Assembly: GCF_019799945.1 (NCBI RefSeq) | Contig: NZ_JABGCH010000003.1 | Coordinates: forward strand, 124,001 to 188,000 | Reading direction: 5' to 3' | Length of the DNA: 64,000 bases | Origin: Modestobacter marinus | GTDB taxonomy: Bacteria; Actinomycetota; Actinomycetes; Mycobacteriales; Geodermatophilaceae | Part shown: positions 29,875 to 38,888 of the stretch, piece by piece | Layout: each line of letters opens with the position of its first letter | How positions within the stretch are numbered: position 1 is the stretch's first letter | Position numbers and translations under genes: made by a program | The notes under the pieces: generated by a model | Seen by the model: the letters and a program-made list of their open reading frames with translations, nothing else | What the model was told of the DNA's origin: nothing | The model's database searches: none

Positions 29875-29945
29875 GGTGGAGTGGCCGAGAGGCGAGGCAA
29901 CGGCCTGCAAAGCCGTGTACACGGGTTCAAATCCCGTCTCCACCT
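29875..29945 (+). tRNA. tRNA-Cys (anticodon GCA)
   Basis: 71 nt with acceptor GGTGGAG/CTCCACC, anticodon loop CTGCAAA and T-loop TTCAAAT. Discriminator T; CCA is not encoded. Confidence 0.97.
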
Positions 29946-30000
29946 CGGCGCCACCCCAGTGGTGAGTCGACGGGGGAGGCGGTCCGGCGCAAGCCGGGAC

Positions 30001-30075
30001 GGGCGATTGGCGCAGTGGTAGCGCGCTTCCCTGACACGGAAGAGGTCACTGGTTCGAACCCAGTATCGCCCACCA
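30001..30075 (+). tRNA. tRNA-Val (anticodon GAC), CCA encoded
   Basis: 72-nt body plus an encoded CCA (30073-30075), with anticodon loop CTGACAC. The only tRNA in this window whose CCA is encoded. Last gene of the Gly-Cys-Val cluster. Confidence 0.97.
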
Positions 30076-30077
30076 TC

Positions 30078-30110
30078 CGAGAGCCCCAGGTCACCGACCT
30101 GGGGCTCTCG
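30078..30110. terminator. terminator of the tRNA cluster, overlapping the CPBP gene stop
   Basis: A 15-bp perfect stem (CGAGAGCCCCAGGTC / GACCTGGGGCTCTCG) with a three-base loop, starting three bases after the tRNA CCA. The stop codon of the convergent CPBP gene (30091-30093) is inside it. Confidence 0.85.
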
Positions 30111-30981
30111 TCGTCGGGCCCCGCCGGGCCGTCCGGCCGCGCGTCGTGAGCAGCAGGCCACCGGCGACCGCCACCTCGACGAGGACGAGGACGAGCCAGT
30201 AGAGACCCCGGTCCGGCTCGTCGACCAGCGGCAGGACCGAGGCCATCGACAGGTTGGCGAACAGGTGGCAGGTCATCGGCACCAGGACGCTCCCGCCGGT
30301 CCGGTCGTACAGCCACGACAGGATGACCTGGAGCGCGAGGACGCCGAAGACGTAGTCGTACCAGGGGATCGTGCCGAGCAGGACCAGTGGGGTGTGCCAC
30401 ACCATCCGGATCAGCCCGGCGACCAGCAGCACCAGCAGCGGAGGTCCCACCACCCGGTCGCGCAGGCGTCGGAGGAGGTAGCCGAGCCATCCGGGCTCCT
30501 CCCACTGGCCGCCCAGCAGCACCAGCGGGATCCAGATGCCCACCAGGGTGCCCACCGAGAGCACGGTTCCGGGGTCGGCCATCCCGACCCCGATGGCCGC
30601 GCTCACGGCCAGCGCCGCACCGTGCACCACGAGGAAGATGCCGGCTGCGACGAGGTGCCACTGGCAGCCCACCCGCCACCTGCTCAGCTGCGCCCAGAGC
30701 CCGGAGATGCCACGTCGCCCTGACACTCCCGCGAGCACCAGCAGTGCCGCGAGCATCGGCCCGTGCGGCAGCAGCCCACCGTCGGCGACGGGGATGAACA
30801 CCCAGCTCACCGCCATGGTCACCAGGACGAATACGGTCACCTGGTGACGCGCCAGCGCCCGCGACAGCGCGTTCCTGGACCGGTTCCGGCCGGGGGCGGC
30901 GGACGCCGCACCGGGGACTGCGGGCGCCGCGCCGGGGGCCTGGTCCTGCTGGGGGTCGGGAGCGACGCGGCGCGCGTTCAT
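30091..30981 (-). CDS. CPBP family intramembrane metalloprotease (CAAX/Abi-like)
   Basis: A 296-aa membrane protein with about eight transmembrane segments. The N-terminal ~45 residues are Ala/Pro/Gln-rich and cytoplasmic. Catalytic motifs of the CPBP family are visible: EEPGWLGYLLR (EExxxR-like), a later His in MVWHTP and CHLFANLSM (HxxxN). Substrates are unknown. The ATG has GGAG seven bases upstream. No phage-defence or bacteriocin genes lie nearby. Confidence 0.85.
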   Translation of the reverse strand: MNARRVAPDPQQDQAPGAAPAVPGAASAAPGRNRSRNALSRALARHQVTVFVLVTMAVSWVFIPVADGGLLPHGPMLAALLVLAGVSGRRGISGLWAQLSRWRVGCQWHLVAAGIFLVVHGAALAVSAAIGVGMADPGTVLSVGTLVGIWIPLVLLGGQWEEPGWLGYLLRRLRDRVVGPPLLVLLVAGLIRMVWHTPLVLLGTIPWYDYVFGVLALQVILSWLYDRTGGSVLVPMTCHLFANLSMASVLPLVDEPDRGLYWLVLVLVEVAVAGGLLLTTRGRTARRGPTTRAPGR

Positions 30982-31114
30982 GAGCGACTCCGGTGTACGG
31001 CGCAGACCTGTGCGGGTGCGGGGCGTCGGCGGGGGTGGACGCGCGGAGCCTCCCCGCCGTCCGGGGGGCCCTGCACCACCCCCCGCACCGTTCCACCAGG
31101 GGTGGCCGGCACGC

Positions 31115-31145
31115 GGCGGCCCCGGGTGACCGACCTGGGGCCGCC
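31115..31145. terminator. terminator after the VOC protein gene
   Basis: A 13-bp stem (GGCGGCCCCGGGT / ACCTGGGGCCGCC, one G-T pair) with a five-base loop, 15 bp past the VOC stop on the minus strand. Confidence 0.65.
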
Positions 31146-31160
31146 TCGTACCGGGGACGA

Positions 31161-31649
31161 TCAGCCGACCGGGACCCCGTCGGCCGCGGCCCGCAGCGCC
31201 GCCACGTCGAGCTTGCGCATGCCGAGCATCGCCTGCATGGCCCGCTGGGCGCGCGCGGGGTCGGGATCGGCGAAGAGCTCGTCCATCCCCTCCGGGATGA
31301 CCTGCCAGCTGAGGCCGTACCTGTCCTTGAGCCAGCCGCACTGGCTCTCCTCTCCCCCGTCGCCGACCAGCCGGTCCCACAGCCGGTCGACCTCCGCCTG
31401 GTCGGCACAGTTCACCTGCAGCGACACCGCCTCGGTGAACGGGAACTGCGGCCCGCCGTTGATGCCGACCAGCCGCATGCCGGCGACCTCGAACTCCACG
31501 GTCATCACCTCGCCGGTCGGTCCGGGCGCCCCGTCGGGATAGCGGGCGACGGAGATGACCCGTCCCTCGCCGAAGACGTCGATGTAGTACTGCGCCGCCT
31601 CCTCGGCCTGGGTGTCGAACCACAGGTTCGGGACGATCTTCTGCGCCAC
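31161..31649 (-). CDS. VOC family protein, PhnB/glyoxalase-like
   Basis: A 162-aa protein of the vicinal oxygen chelate fold. PNLWFDTQAEEAAQYY and the MRLVGINGGPQFPFTEAVSL segment match the group labelled PhnB or 3-demethylubiquinone-9 3-methyltransferase-like. The catalytic function of this group is not known. GTG start with GAGGAG six bases upstream. Alone between coaE and the CPBP gene. Confidence 0.88.
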   Translation of the reverse strand: MAQKIVPNLWFDTQAEEAAQYYIDVFGEGRVISVARYPDGAPGPTGEVMTVEFEVAGMRLVGINGGPQFPFTEAVSLQVNCADQAEVDRLWDRLVGDGGEESQCGWLKDRYGLSWQVIPEGMDELFADPDPARAQRAMQAMLGMRKLDVAALRAAADGVPVG

Positions 31650-31734
31650 GGCGGGACTCCTCTGCTCCGGCGGACCGGTCGTCCACCCCTGCACCCGAGA
31701 CCGCCGCCGCGGCCGGAACTCATCGGCGCGGTGG

Positions 31735-32331
31735 TCAGGGCAGCGTGGGCGCCACGCGCTCGGTCCAGAAGCGGTCGACCTGCGCCGCCAGGTGCTCCCG
31801 GTCGCCGTCGTTGGACAGCACGACGTCGGCCACCGCCCGCCGCTGCGCGTCCGTCGCCTGGCTGGCGATGCGGGCCCGGGCGTCCTCCTCGGCCAGGCCC
31901 CGGCCCACCAGCCGGCGCACGCGGATCTCGGGATCGGCCTCGACGACCAGCACGAGGTCGTAGGAGCGCGCCTGGCCGGTCTCCACGAGCAGGGGGACGT
32001 CCTGGACGACGACGGCGTCCGCCGGGGCCGCCGCGACCAGCTCAGCGGCCCGGGCACGCACCAGGGGGTGCACGATCCCGTCCAGCCGGGCCCGGGCGGC
32101 CGGGTCGGCGAAGACGACGCCCGCGAGCGCGGGCCGGTCCAGGGCGCCGTCGGCGGTGAGCACCCCCGGCCCGAAGGCCTCGGCGACCGCGGCCAGCCCC
32201 GGCGTGCCCGGTTCCACCACCTCCCGGGCGATTCGGTCGGCGTCGACGACGACGGCCCCGCGCTCGGCGAGCAGCGCGGCCACCGTGCTCTTGCCCGATC
32301 CGATGCCACCGGTCAGCCCGATCCTCAGCAC
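31735..32331 (-). CDS. coaE: dephospho-CoA kinase
   Basis: Last step of coenzyme A synthesis: phosphorylates the 3'-OH of dephospho-CoA. It is 198 aa with the P-loop [12 protein letters not shown] at the N-terminus and the substrate segment [13 protein letters not shown]. It lacks the GrpB-like C-terminal domain found in some actinobacterial CoaE. GTG start six bases after TAGGGT, so probably leaderless. Confidence 0.96.
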   Translation of the reverse strand: MLRIGLTGGIGSGKSTVAALLAERGAVVVDADRIAREVVEPGTPGLAAVAEAFGPGVLTADGALDRPALAGVVFADPAARARLDGIVHPLVRARAAELVAAAPADAVVVQDVPLLVETGQARSYDLVLVVEADPEIRVRRLVGRGLAEEDARARIASQATDAQRRAVADVVLSNDGDREHLAAQVDRFWTERVAPTLP

Positions 32332-32337
32332 CGGCCG

Positions 32338-32343
32338 ACCCTA
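32338..32343 (-). promoter_or_regulatory. putative coaE -10 element (leaderless)
   Basis: TAGGGT on the minus strand, ending six bases before the GTG start of coaE. Confidence 0.5.
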
Positions 32344-32498
32344 TGGCCCGCGCACCGGCCGACCACGCCCTGTGCGGGGCGCGGGTCTCGGGAAGGTCAC
32401 GGCGGCCCGGCGCCCGGCGCGTCGCTCCAGTCACAGCCGTCCCACGACTTACGTTCTGTCCCGGCGGACTTCCCCCGTCACAGCAGAGAGGCAGAACC

Positions 32499-32756
32499 AT
32501 GTCCCGCACCACGCTCGACAGCGTCCCGTCGGTCTCCGGCTCCCCCGCGCGCGGGCGGCACCGGATCGAGACCCCCGGCGGCGTCCGGTGCTCGGACCTG
32601 CCCGGCGTGCGCGAGCGCCTCCCCCAGCGGCGGACTGCGACCGCGCTCCTGCGCGCCCTGCTGCCCAGCGTGTCAGCCGGCCGGCACACCTGGGACGCCC
32701 TGGTCAACGCCGGCGGTCGCCCCCGCACGGCCTTCGCGATCATCCTCAGCCTCTGA
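32499..32756 (+). CDS. small orphan protein, 85 aa
   Basis: No family recognised. An Arg-rich, Ser/Pro-rich N-terminal half leads to an amphipathic or hydrophobic C-terminus (AFAIILSL). I believe it is a real gene because third codon positions are almost all G or C, AGAGAGG precedes the ATG, and a strong terminator follows at 32795. It is on the plus strand between coaE and rpsA, both on the minus strand. Function unknown. Confidence 0.6.
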   Translation: MSRTTLDSVPSVSGSPARGRHRIETPGGVRCSDLPGVRERLPQRRTATALLRALLPSVSAGRHTWDALVNAGGRPRTAFAIILSL

Positions 32757-32794
32757 GAGCCTCCCGGCGCGTCGCGCCGGCACCCGGGGAAGCA

Positions 32795-32829
32795 GACGAC
32801 CCCGTCGACCGATGGTCGGCGGGGTCGTC
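32795..32829. terminator. terminator after the 85-aa orphan gene
   Basis: A 16-bp stem (GACGACCCCGTCGACC / GGTCGGCGGGGTCGTC, one wobble pair) with a GAT loop, 38 bp past the stop. Confidence 0.75.
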
Positions 32830-32859
32830 CGCGTCCGCGGCCCATCAGTGCCCGGAGAC

Positions 32860-32901
32860 GACCGTGCGCCGCCCACCCCGGAGGGTGGACGGCGCACGGT
32901 C
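32860..32901. terminator. terminator after rpsA
   Basis: A 12-bp perfect outer stem (GACCGTGCGCCG / CGGCGCACGGTC) extended inward by CCACC/GGTGG, about 30 bp past the rpsA stop on the minus strand. Confidence 0.8.
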
Positions 32902-32930
32902 AGGTGCTGCGGCTCAGCCGAGCCGGGGGA

Positions 32931-34397
32931 TCACTCGCCGCCGGCGAGCTTCGCCCGCAGGGCCGCCAGCGCCTCGTCCGAGGCGAGGGTGCCACCGGTC
33001 GAGGCGGTCTCGCTCTCGGGCTCGGCGGCGCTGGAGTAGCTGCCGCCGGCCGCGGCCTCGGCGTCGGCCTCCTTGGCGGCCGCGATCTGCTTGCGGTGCG
33101 CCTCGAAGCGGGCCTGGGCCTCGGCGTACTGCCGCTCCCACGTCTCGCGGGCCTCGTCGTAGCCCTCGAGCCACTCCCCGGTCTCGGGGTCGAAGCCCTC
33201 CGGGTAGATGTAGTTGCCCTGGTCGTCGTACGAGGCGGCCATGCCGTAGGCGGCCGGGTCGAACTGGTCCTCGTCGCCGACGACGCCCTCGTTGGCCTGC
33301 TTGAGGGACAGCGAGATGCGGCGGCGGTCCAGGTCGATGTCGATGACCTTGACCAGGATCTCGTCGCCGACCTGCACGACCTGCTCCGGGATCTCCACGT
33401 GGCGCTCGGCCAGCTCGGAGATGTGGACCAGGCCCTCGATGCCCTCGTCGACGCGGACGAACGCACCGAAGGGCACCAGCTTGGTGACCTTGCCCGGCAC
33501 GACCTGACCGATCTGGTGGGTGCGGGCGAACTGACGCCACGGGTCCTCCTGCGTCGCCTTCAACGACAGGGAGACCCGCTCACGGTCCAGGTCGACGTCG
33601 AGGACCTCGACGGTGACCTCCTGGCCCACCTCGACGACCTCGGACGGGTGGTCGATGTGCTTCCAGGACAGCTCGGAGACGTGCACCAGGCCGTCGACGC
33701 CACCGAGGTCCACGAAGGCACCGAAGTTGACGATCGAGGAGACGACGCCGGTCCGGACCTGGCCCTTGGCCAGCTTGTTGAGGAACTCGCTGCGGACCTC
33801 GGACTGGGTCTGCTCCAGCCACTGGCGCCGGGAGAGGACGACGTTGTTGCGGTTCTTGTCCAGCTCGATGATCTTCGCCTCGAGCTCGCGGCCCACGTAG
33901 GGCTGCAGGTCGCGGACGCGTCGCATCTCGACCAGCGAGGCGGGGAGGAACCCGCGCAGGCCGATGTCGAGGATGAGGCCGCCCTTGACGACCTCGATGA
34001 CGGTTCCGGTGACGACCTCGTCGGCTTCCTTCTTGGCCTCGATCGTGCCCCAGGCGCGCTCGTACTGCGCGCGCTTCTTGGACAGGATCAGCCGGCCTTC
34101 CTTGTCCTCCTTCTGGAGGACGAGGGCTTCCACCTCGTCGCCGACGTTGACGACCTCGGTCGGGTCGACGTCGTGCTTGATGGACAGCTCACGCGAGGGG
34201 ATGACGCCCTCGGTCTTGTAGCCGATGTCCAGCAGCACCTCGTCCCGGTCGACCTTGACGATCACGCCTTCGACGATGTCGCCGTCGTTGAAGTACTTGA
34301 TGGTCTGGTCGATCGCGGCGAGGAAGTCCTCGGCGGTGCCGATGTCGTTCACCGCGATCTGGGGGGTGCTGTCGGGACGGACCTGGGTGGAGGTCAT
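32931..34397 (-). CDS. rpsA: 30S ribosomal protein S1
   Basis: RNA-binding ribosomal protein, 488 aa, with four S1 domains (about 35-105, 122-190, 208-276 and 293-362), fewer than the six of E. coli but usual for actinobacteria. Each carries the typical GxVxxI and ISLSLK-type ends. The C-terminal ~120 residues are acidic and Ala/Glu/Tyr-rich with no S1 fold. In M. tuberculosis the C-terminal tail of RpsA has been discussed in relation to pyrazinoic acid. ATG start after a leader of about 130 nt that contains a hairpin. Confidence 0.96.
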   Translation of the reverse strand: MTSTQVRPDSTPQIAVNDIGTAEDFLAAIDQTIKYFNDGDIVEGVIVKVDRDEVLLDIGYKTEGVIPSRELSIKHDVDPTEVVNVGDEVEALVLQKEDKEGRLILSKKRAQYERAWGTIEAKKEADEVVTGTVIEVVKGGLILDIGLRGFLPASLVEMRRVRDLQPYVGRELEAKIIELDKNRNNVVLSRRQWLEQTQSEVRSEFLNKLAKGQVRTGVVSSIVNFGAFVDLGGVDGLVHVSELSWKHIDHPSEVVEVGQEVTVEVLDVDLDRERVSLSLKATQEDPWRQFARTHQIGQVVPGKVTKLVPFGAFVRVDEGIEGLVHISELAERHVEIPEQVVQVGDEILVKVIDIDLDRRRISLSLKQANEGVVGDEDQFDPAAYGMAASYDDQGNYIYPEGFDPETGEWLEGYDEARETWERQYAEAQARFEAHRKQIAAAKEADAEAAAGGSYSSAAEPESETASTGGTLASDEALAALRAKLAGGE

Positions 34398-34439
34398 GTG
34401 GTCGAGTGCTCCGGACGGGGGATGCGCAGGGACAGGGAA

Positions 34440-34460
34440 CCGCGGTCGAGGCGACCGCGG
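34440..34460 (-). promoter_or_regulatory. hairpin in the rpsA leader
   Basis: A 9-bp stem (CCGCGGTCG / CGACCGCGG) with a three-base loop, about 43 nt before the rpsA ATG. Ribosomal protein leaders often carry autoregulatory structures; a role here is inference only. Confidence 0.4.
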
Positions 34461-34536
34461 GGAGGTTCACGGGAGAGGACGACGGGACACCCTCCCGGAC
34501 GGGGGGCGGCACCACAGACCTCTGGCGTGATCTCCC

Positions 34537-34542
34537 ATCGTA
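34537..34542 (-). promoter_or_regulatory. putative rpsA -10 element
   Basis: TACGAT on the minus strand fits TANNNT and would give a leader of about 130 nt. No clear -35. Confidence 0.35.
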
Positions 34543-34616
34543 CGGGGGTGGGCAGGGTGGGTCCACCACGGGTCCGGGCGGTGCCGGGATCCGCGGCGTG
34601 TCACGATCGGCGCGCC

Positions 34617-35474
34617 ATGGACCCCATCGCCCGCGGCCCCGCCCGGGGTCTCCCCCTCGCCGCCGACGGGTACCCCGCGGCCGGCGGGGTCACGCGCCGT
34701 CCGGCCGGTCCCGCGGAATCAGCCCGCGCCAACCGCGGCTGGTGGGACGCCGCCGCCCCGGCGTACCTCGCCGAGCACGGCCACGACCTGGGGGACGCGG
34801 ACTTCCTGTGGTGCCCGGAGGGGCTGCGGGAGGCCGACGCGCACCTGCTCGGCGACGTGGCCGGACGGCGGGTGCTGGAGATCGGCTGCGGATCGGCCCC
34901 CTGCTCCCGCTGGCTGCGCCGGGCCGGCGCGCACCCGGTCGCGCTGGACGTCTCCGGCGGGATGCTGGCCCGCGCGGCCGAGCTGAACCGGGCGACCGGC
35001 ATCGACGTCCCGCTCGTGCAGGCCGACGCCGGCGCCCTGCCGCTCACCGACGCCGGCGTGGACCTCGCCTGCTCGGCCTTCGGTGGGCTCCCGTTCGTCG
35101 CCGACGCCCGCGCGGTCCTCGCCGAGGTCGCCCGGGTGCTGCGGCCGGGCGGCCGGTTCGTCGCCTCGGTGAACCACCCGGTGCGCTGGGCGCTGCCCGA
35201 CTCCCCCGACCCCGCCGACCTGCGGGTCGTCGGGTCCTACTTCGACCGCCGGCCCTACGTGGAGACCGAGGAGGAGGGCCGGACGGTGTACGTCGAGCAC
35301 CACCGCACGGTCGGCGACTGGGTGCGCGCCGTCGTCGGCGCCGGCTTCGCGCTCACCGACCTGCTCGAACCGGAGTGGACGCCGGGCCGCACCGAGACCT
35401 GGGGGCAGTGGTCACCCGAGCGCGGCGCGCTCGTGCCGGGCACCCTGGTCCTGGTCTGCGACCTGCCGGGCTGA
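34617..35474 (+). CDS. class I SAM-dependent methyltransferase
   Basis: A 285-aa methyltransferase. The SAM-binding motif I VLEIGCGSAPCSRWL is near residue 85, followed by the acidic motif II (HPVALDVSGGML) and VARVLRPGGRFVASVN. The N-terminal segment NRGWWDAAAPAYLAEHG is a recurring feature of an actinobacterial small-molecule methyltransferase group. Substrate unknown. It is transcribed divergently from rpsA and is followed 12 bp later by the 2H phosphoesterase. Confidence 0.9.
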   Translation: MDPIARGPARGLPLAADGYPAAGGVTRRPAGPAESARANRGWWDAAAPAYLAEHGHDLGDADFLWCPEGLREADAHLLGDVAGRRVLEIGCGSAPCSRWLRRAGAHPVALDVSGGMLARAAELNRATGIDVPLVQADAGALPLTDAGVDLACSAFGGLPFVADARAVLAEVARVLRPGGRFVASVNHPVRWALPDSPDPADLRVVGSYFDRRPYVETEEEGRTVYVEHHRTVGDWVRAVVGAGFALTDLLEPEWTPGRTETWGQWSPERGALVPGTLVLVCDLPG

Positions 35475-35486
35475 GAGGCTGACCAG

Positions 35487-36056
35487 GTGGACGACGCCGT
35501 CCGGGCCGGCCTGTCCGGCGCCGCCGACACTGCTCTGGTCGTGCCCGTCCCGGAGGCCGAGCCGGTGATCGGCACCCACCGGCGGCAGTTCGACGTCGCC
35601 GCGGTGTGGGGCCTGCCGCCGCACGTGGTCGTCCTCTACCCGTTCGTGTCGCCGGGGCAGGTGGACGACCTGGTGTGCCGCCGGCTGGCCGAGGTCCTCG
35701 CCGGGCAGCCGGCCTTCGACTGCACGTTCACCGAGACCGCCTGGTTCGGCCAGGACGAGGTGCTGTGGTTGCGCCCGGACCCCGAGGAGCCGTTCCGCCT
35801 GCTGACCCGCGCCGTCCACGCGACCTTCCCCGACCACCCGCCGTACCGGGGCGCGCACGGTGATCCGCAGCCGCACCTGAGCATCGGCACGCGACGGCTC
35901 GGCGACCTGGCGGGCCTGCGGGCGGCCGAGGAGGAGGTGCGCCGGCATCTGCCGGTCACCACCCGCGTGGACCGGGTCGCGCTGATGGCCGGCCGCCGGG
36001 ACCCGGGGTCCTGGCGGTTGGCCACCACCTTCCCGCTCGGCGGCGCTCCGGACTGA
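35487..36056 (+). CDS. 2'-5' RNA ligase family / 2H phosphoesterase
   Basis: A 189-aa protein of the two-histidine phosphoesterase superfamily. His46 (PPHVVVLYPF) and His130 (PHLSIG) form the paired motif, slightly diverged from strict HxT/S at the first site. Members open 2',3'-cyclic phosphates on RNA or nucleotides; the substrate here is unknown. GTG start 12 bp after the methyltransferase stop, likely one transcript. Confidence 0.8.
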   Translation: MDDAVRAGLSGAADTALVVPVPEAEPVIGTHRRQFDVAAVWGLPPHVVVLYPFVSPGQVDDLVCRRLAEVLAGQPAFDCTFTETAWFGQDEVLWLRPDPEEPFRLLTRAVHATFPDHPPYRGAHGDPQPHLSIGTRRLGDLAGLRAAEEEVRRHLPVTTRVDRVALMAGRRDPGSWRLATTFPLGGAPD

Positions 36057-36059
36057 AAC

Positions 36060-36115
36060 CGCCCCGATGCAGGGACCCGGGGCGAGCGTGCGAGCCGCGC
36101 GGCATCGGGGTCCTC
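36060..36115 (-). repeat. 56-nt hairpin repeat, family A copy 3
   Basis: On the minus strand it follows the polA stop within three bases. The arms are CCCCGATGC and GCATCGGGG, a compensated change relative to copies 1 and 2. The loop holds CTCGCACGCTCG. It lies between convergent polA and the 2H gene. Confidence 0.75.
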
Positions 36116-36117
36116 GT

Positions 36118-38874
36118 TCAGTGCGCGGCGGCGTTCCAGCTGGCCCCGAAGCCGACCGACACCTCGAGCGGCACCGACAGCTGCGCCGCCCCGGCCATCT
36201 CCCGGCGGACCAGGGCCTCCAGCGCGTCGTGCTCACCGGGGGCCACCTCGAGCACGAGTTCGTCGTGCACCTGCAGCAGCATCCGCGAGCGCAGCCCCGC
36301 GGCCTCGATGGCCTTCTCGACGTCGAGCATGGCGACCTTGATGACGTCGGCGGCCGACCCCTGGATCGGGGCGTTGAGCGCCATCCGCTCGGCCATCTCC
36401 CGGCGCTGCCGGTTGTCGCTGGTGAGGTCCGGCAGGTACCGGCGCCGGCCGAGCGTGGTCTCGGTGTAGCCGGTCTGCCGCGCGTCGTCGACCACGCCGT
36501 CCAGGTAGTCCCGGATGCCACCGAACCGCTCGAAGTACGCGTGCATCTGCGCGCGGGCCTCCTCCGGGGTGATCCGCAGCTGCTGGGACAGCCCGTAGGC
36601 CGACAGCCCGTAGGCCAGCCCGTAGCTCATCGCCTTGATCCGCCGGCGCATCTCCGCGTCGACCTGCTCGATCGGGATGTTGAACGCCCGCGACGCCACG
36701 AACGAGTGCAGGTCCTCCCCGGACGTGAAGGCCTCGATGAGCCCGGCGTCCTCGGACAGGTGGGCCATGATCCGCATCTCGATCTGGCTGTAGTCCGCCG
36801 TCATCAGCGACTCGAAGCCCTGCCCGACGACGAACGCCTGCCGGATCCGCCGGCCCTCGGCGCTGCGGATCGGGATGTTCTGCAGGTTCGGGTCCGTGGA
36901 CGACAGCCGGCCGGTGGCCGCGATCGTCTGCTGGAACGTGGTGTGGATCCGGCCGGCGTCGTCGACCATCGGGATCAGCCCGTCGATGACCGTGCGCAGC
37001 CGGGTGACGTCGCGGTGCCGCAGCAGGTGATCCAGGAACGGGTGCCCGGTCTGCGCCAGCAGGGACGTGAGCGCCTCGGCGTCGGTGGTGTAGCCGCTCT
37101 TGATCTTCTTGGTCTTGGGCAGGCCCAGCTCCTCGAAGAGCACCACTTGCAGCTGCTTGGGGGAGCCGAGGTTGATCTCCTTGCCGATGACCGCGTACGC
37201 CTCCTGGGCGGCGTCGGCGACCTCCGCGGCGAACTCCTTCTGCAGCTCGTGCAGGAACTCGAGGTCGGCGGCGATGCCGCGGTGCTCCATCGCCGCGAGC
37301 ACCCGGGTCAGGGGCAGCTCGATGCCGCCGAGCAGGTGGTCCCCACCCTTCTGGCCGAGCACCTGCTCCAGGGCGTCGGCCAGGTCGTTGACCGCAACGG
37401 CCTTGAGGACGTCGGCCTTGGCGGCCTCCTGCGCGACGTCGTCCTCGCTCGGGCCCAGCCCGTCCAGCGCGAGCTGCTCCTCCGGCGCGGCGGCGTCCTT
37501 GAGCTCCCGGCGCAGGTAGCGCACCGCCAGGTCGCCGAGGTCGAAGGACCGCTGCCCCGGCAGCGCCAGGTAGGCGGCCAGCGCGGTGTCGCTGACCACG
37601 CCCTGCAGGTCCCAGCCGCGGGCCCAGACCGCCAGCAAAGGGCCCTTGACGTCGTGGACGACCTTCTGCGTGCCCGGGTCGGCCAGCCACGCCGCGAGCG
37701 CCTGCTCGTCGGCCGTGTCGAGGGCGGGACCGAGGTCGACGAAGGTGGCGTGGTCGTTGGCCGCGGCCAGCGCGAGGCCGGTCAGCTCACCGGTGCCGCG
37801 CCCCCAGGTGCCCCGGAACACGACGCCGGTGGAGCCGGTGGCGGCGTGGGCAGCCAGCCAGTCCCCCAGCCCCCCGGCGGGCACCTCGTCGACCGTGACG
37901 TCGAAGCCGCCCTCGACCTCGGGCTCGGCGCTGGTGAGCGTGGCGAACAGCCGGTCGCGGAGCACCCGGAACTGCAGGTTGTCGAAGAGCGTGTGCACCT
38001 CGTTGCGGTCCCAGGGCTGGACTCCGAGGTCGTCCGGACCGACCTCCAGCGGCACCGCCCGGTCCAGCTCGGTGAGCCGGCGGTTCTGCAGCACCGAGGA
38101 CAGGTGCTCCCGCAGCTTCTCCCCGACCTTGCCCTTGACCGTGTCGACCTGGTCGACCAGGGCGTCGAGCGAGCCGTACTCCCGCACCCACTTGGCCGCG
38201 GTCTTCTCCCCGACGCTCGGGATGCTGGGCAGGTTGTCGCTCGGGTCACCGCGCAGCGCGGCGAAGTCGGGGTACTGCACCGGGGTCAGGCCGTACTTGG
38301 TCTCCACCTCCTCCGGGGTGAACCGGGTCAGGTCGGAGACGCCCTTGCGCGGATACAGCACGGTGACGTGCTCGTTGACCAGCTGCAGGGCGTCCCGGTC
38401 GCCGGTGCAGATCAGCACGTCCATGCCCCGCTCGACCGCCTGCACGGTCAGCGTGGCGATCACGTCGTCGGCCTCGTAACCCTCGGCGGTGATCACCGGC
38501 ACGTGCAGCGCGCCGAGGACCTCCTGGATGAGGCTCACCTGGCCGCGGAAGTCGGTGGGGCTCTCGGACCGGTTGGCCTTGTATTCGGCGTAGATCTCGC
38601 TGCGGAACGTCTTGCGCCCCACGTCGAAGGCGACCGCCAGGTGGCTGGGCTGCTCGTCCCGCAGGACGTTGATCAGCATCGAGGTGAAGCCGTAGACCGC
38701 GTTGGTCGGCTGGCCCGTCGTGGTGGAGAAGTTCTCCACCGGCAGGGCGAAGAACGCCCGGTAGGCCAGCGAGTGGCCGTCGAGCAGCAGCAGCCGCGAG
38801 CGGGTGCCCGGAGCTGTGCCGGAGGACGGCGGGGCGACGGGTGCGGGCGCTGAGGTGCTGACCGGTGCGGACAT
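36118..38874 (-). CDS. polA: DNA polymerase I
   Basis: Repair and Okazaki-fragment polymerase, 918 aa. The 5' nuclease domain (about 25-320; LLLLDGHSLAYRAFFALP, GYEADDVIATL, RGDPSDNLPSIPSVGEKTA) is followed by a degenerate 3'-5' exonuclease domain that lacks the DxE active site, then the polymerase domain with MTADYSQIEMRI, the finger helix RRRIKAMSYGLAYG and LLQVHDELVLEV. The frame is open further upstream, but the ATG at 38874 is chosen because TAGGAT sits seven bases before it and family similarity begins just after. Confidence 0.97.
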   Translation of the reverse strand: MSAPVSTSAPAPVAPPSSGTAPGTRSRLLLLDGHSLAYRAFFALPVENFSTTTGQPTNAVYGFTSMLINVLRDEQPSHLAVAFDVGRKTFRSEIYAEYKANRSESPTDFRGQVSLIQEVLGALHVPVITAEGYEADDVIATLTVQAVERGMDVLICTGDRDALQLVNEHVTVLYPRKGVSDLTRFTPEEVETKYGLTPVQYPDFAALRGDPSDNLPSIPSVGEKTAAKWVREYGSLDALVDQVDTVKGKVGEKLREHLSSVLQNRRLTELDRAVPLEVGPDDLGVQPWDRNEVHTLFDNLQFRVLRDRLFATLTSAEPEVEGGFDVTVDEVPAGGLGDWLAAHAATGSTGVVFRGTWGRGTGELTGLALAAANDHATFVDLGPALDTADEQALAAWLADPGTQKVVHDVKGPLLAVWARGWDLQGVVSDTALAAYLALPGQRSFDLGDLAVRYLRRELKDAAAPEEQLALDGLGPSEDDVAQEAAKADVLKAVAVNDLADALEQVLGQKGGDHLLGGIELPLTRVLAAMEHRGIAADLEFLHELQKEFAAEVADAAQEAYAVIGKEINLGSPKQLQVVLFEELGLPKTKKIKSGYTTDAEALTSLLAQTGHPFLDHLLRHRDVTRLRTVIDGLIPMVDDAGRIHTTFQQTIAATGRLSSTDPNLQNIPIRSAEGRRIRQAFVVGQGFESLMTADYSQIEMRIMAHLSEDAGLIEAFTSGEDLHSFVASRAFNIPIEQVDAEMRRRIKAMSYGLAYGLSAYGLSQQLRITPEEARAQMHAYFERFGGIRDYLDGVVDDARQTGYTETTLGRRRYLPDLTSDNRQRREMAERMALNAPIQGSAADVIKVAMLDVEKAIEAAGLRSRMLLQVHDELVLEVAPGEHDALEALVRREMAGAAQLSVPLEVSVGFGASWNAAAH

Positions 38875-38881
38875 CGACTCG

Positions 38882-38887
38882 ATCCTA
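38882..38887 (-). promoter_or_regulatory. polA -10 element (leaderless)
   Basis: TAGGAT, the exact actinobacterial consensus, ends seven bases before the polA ATG, so the ATG itself is the probable transcription start. Confidence 0.65.
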
Positions 38888-38888
38888 G

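Noticed and set aside
37700-38000. Loss of the PolA 3'-5' exonuclease active site as a novelty
   Set aside because: Degenerate proofreading domains are usual in actinobacterial PolA.
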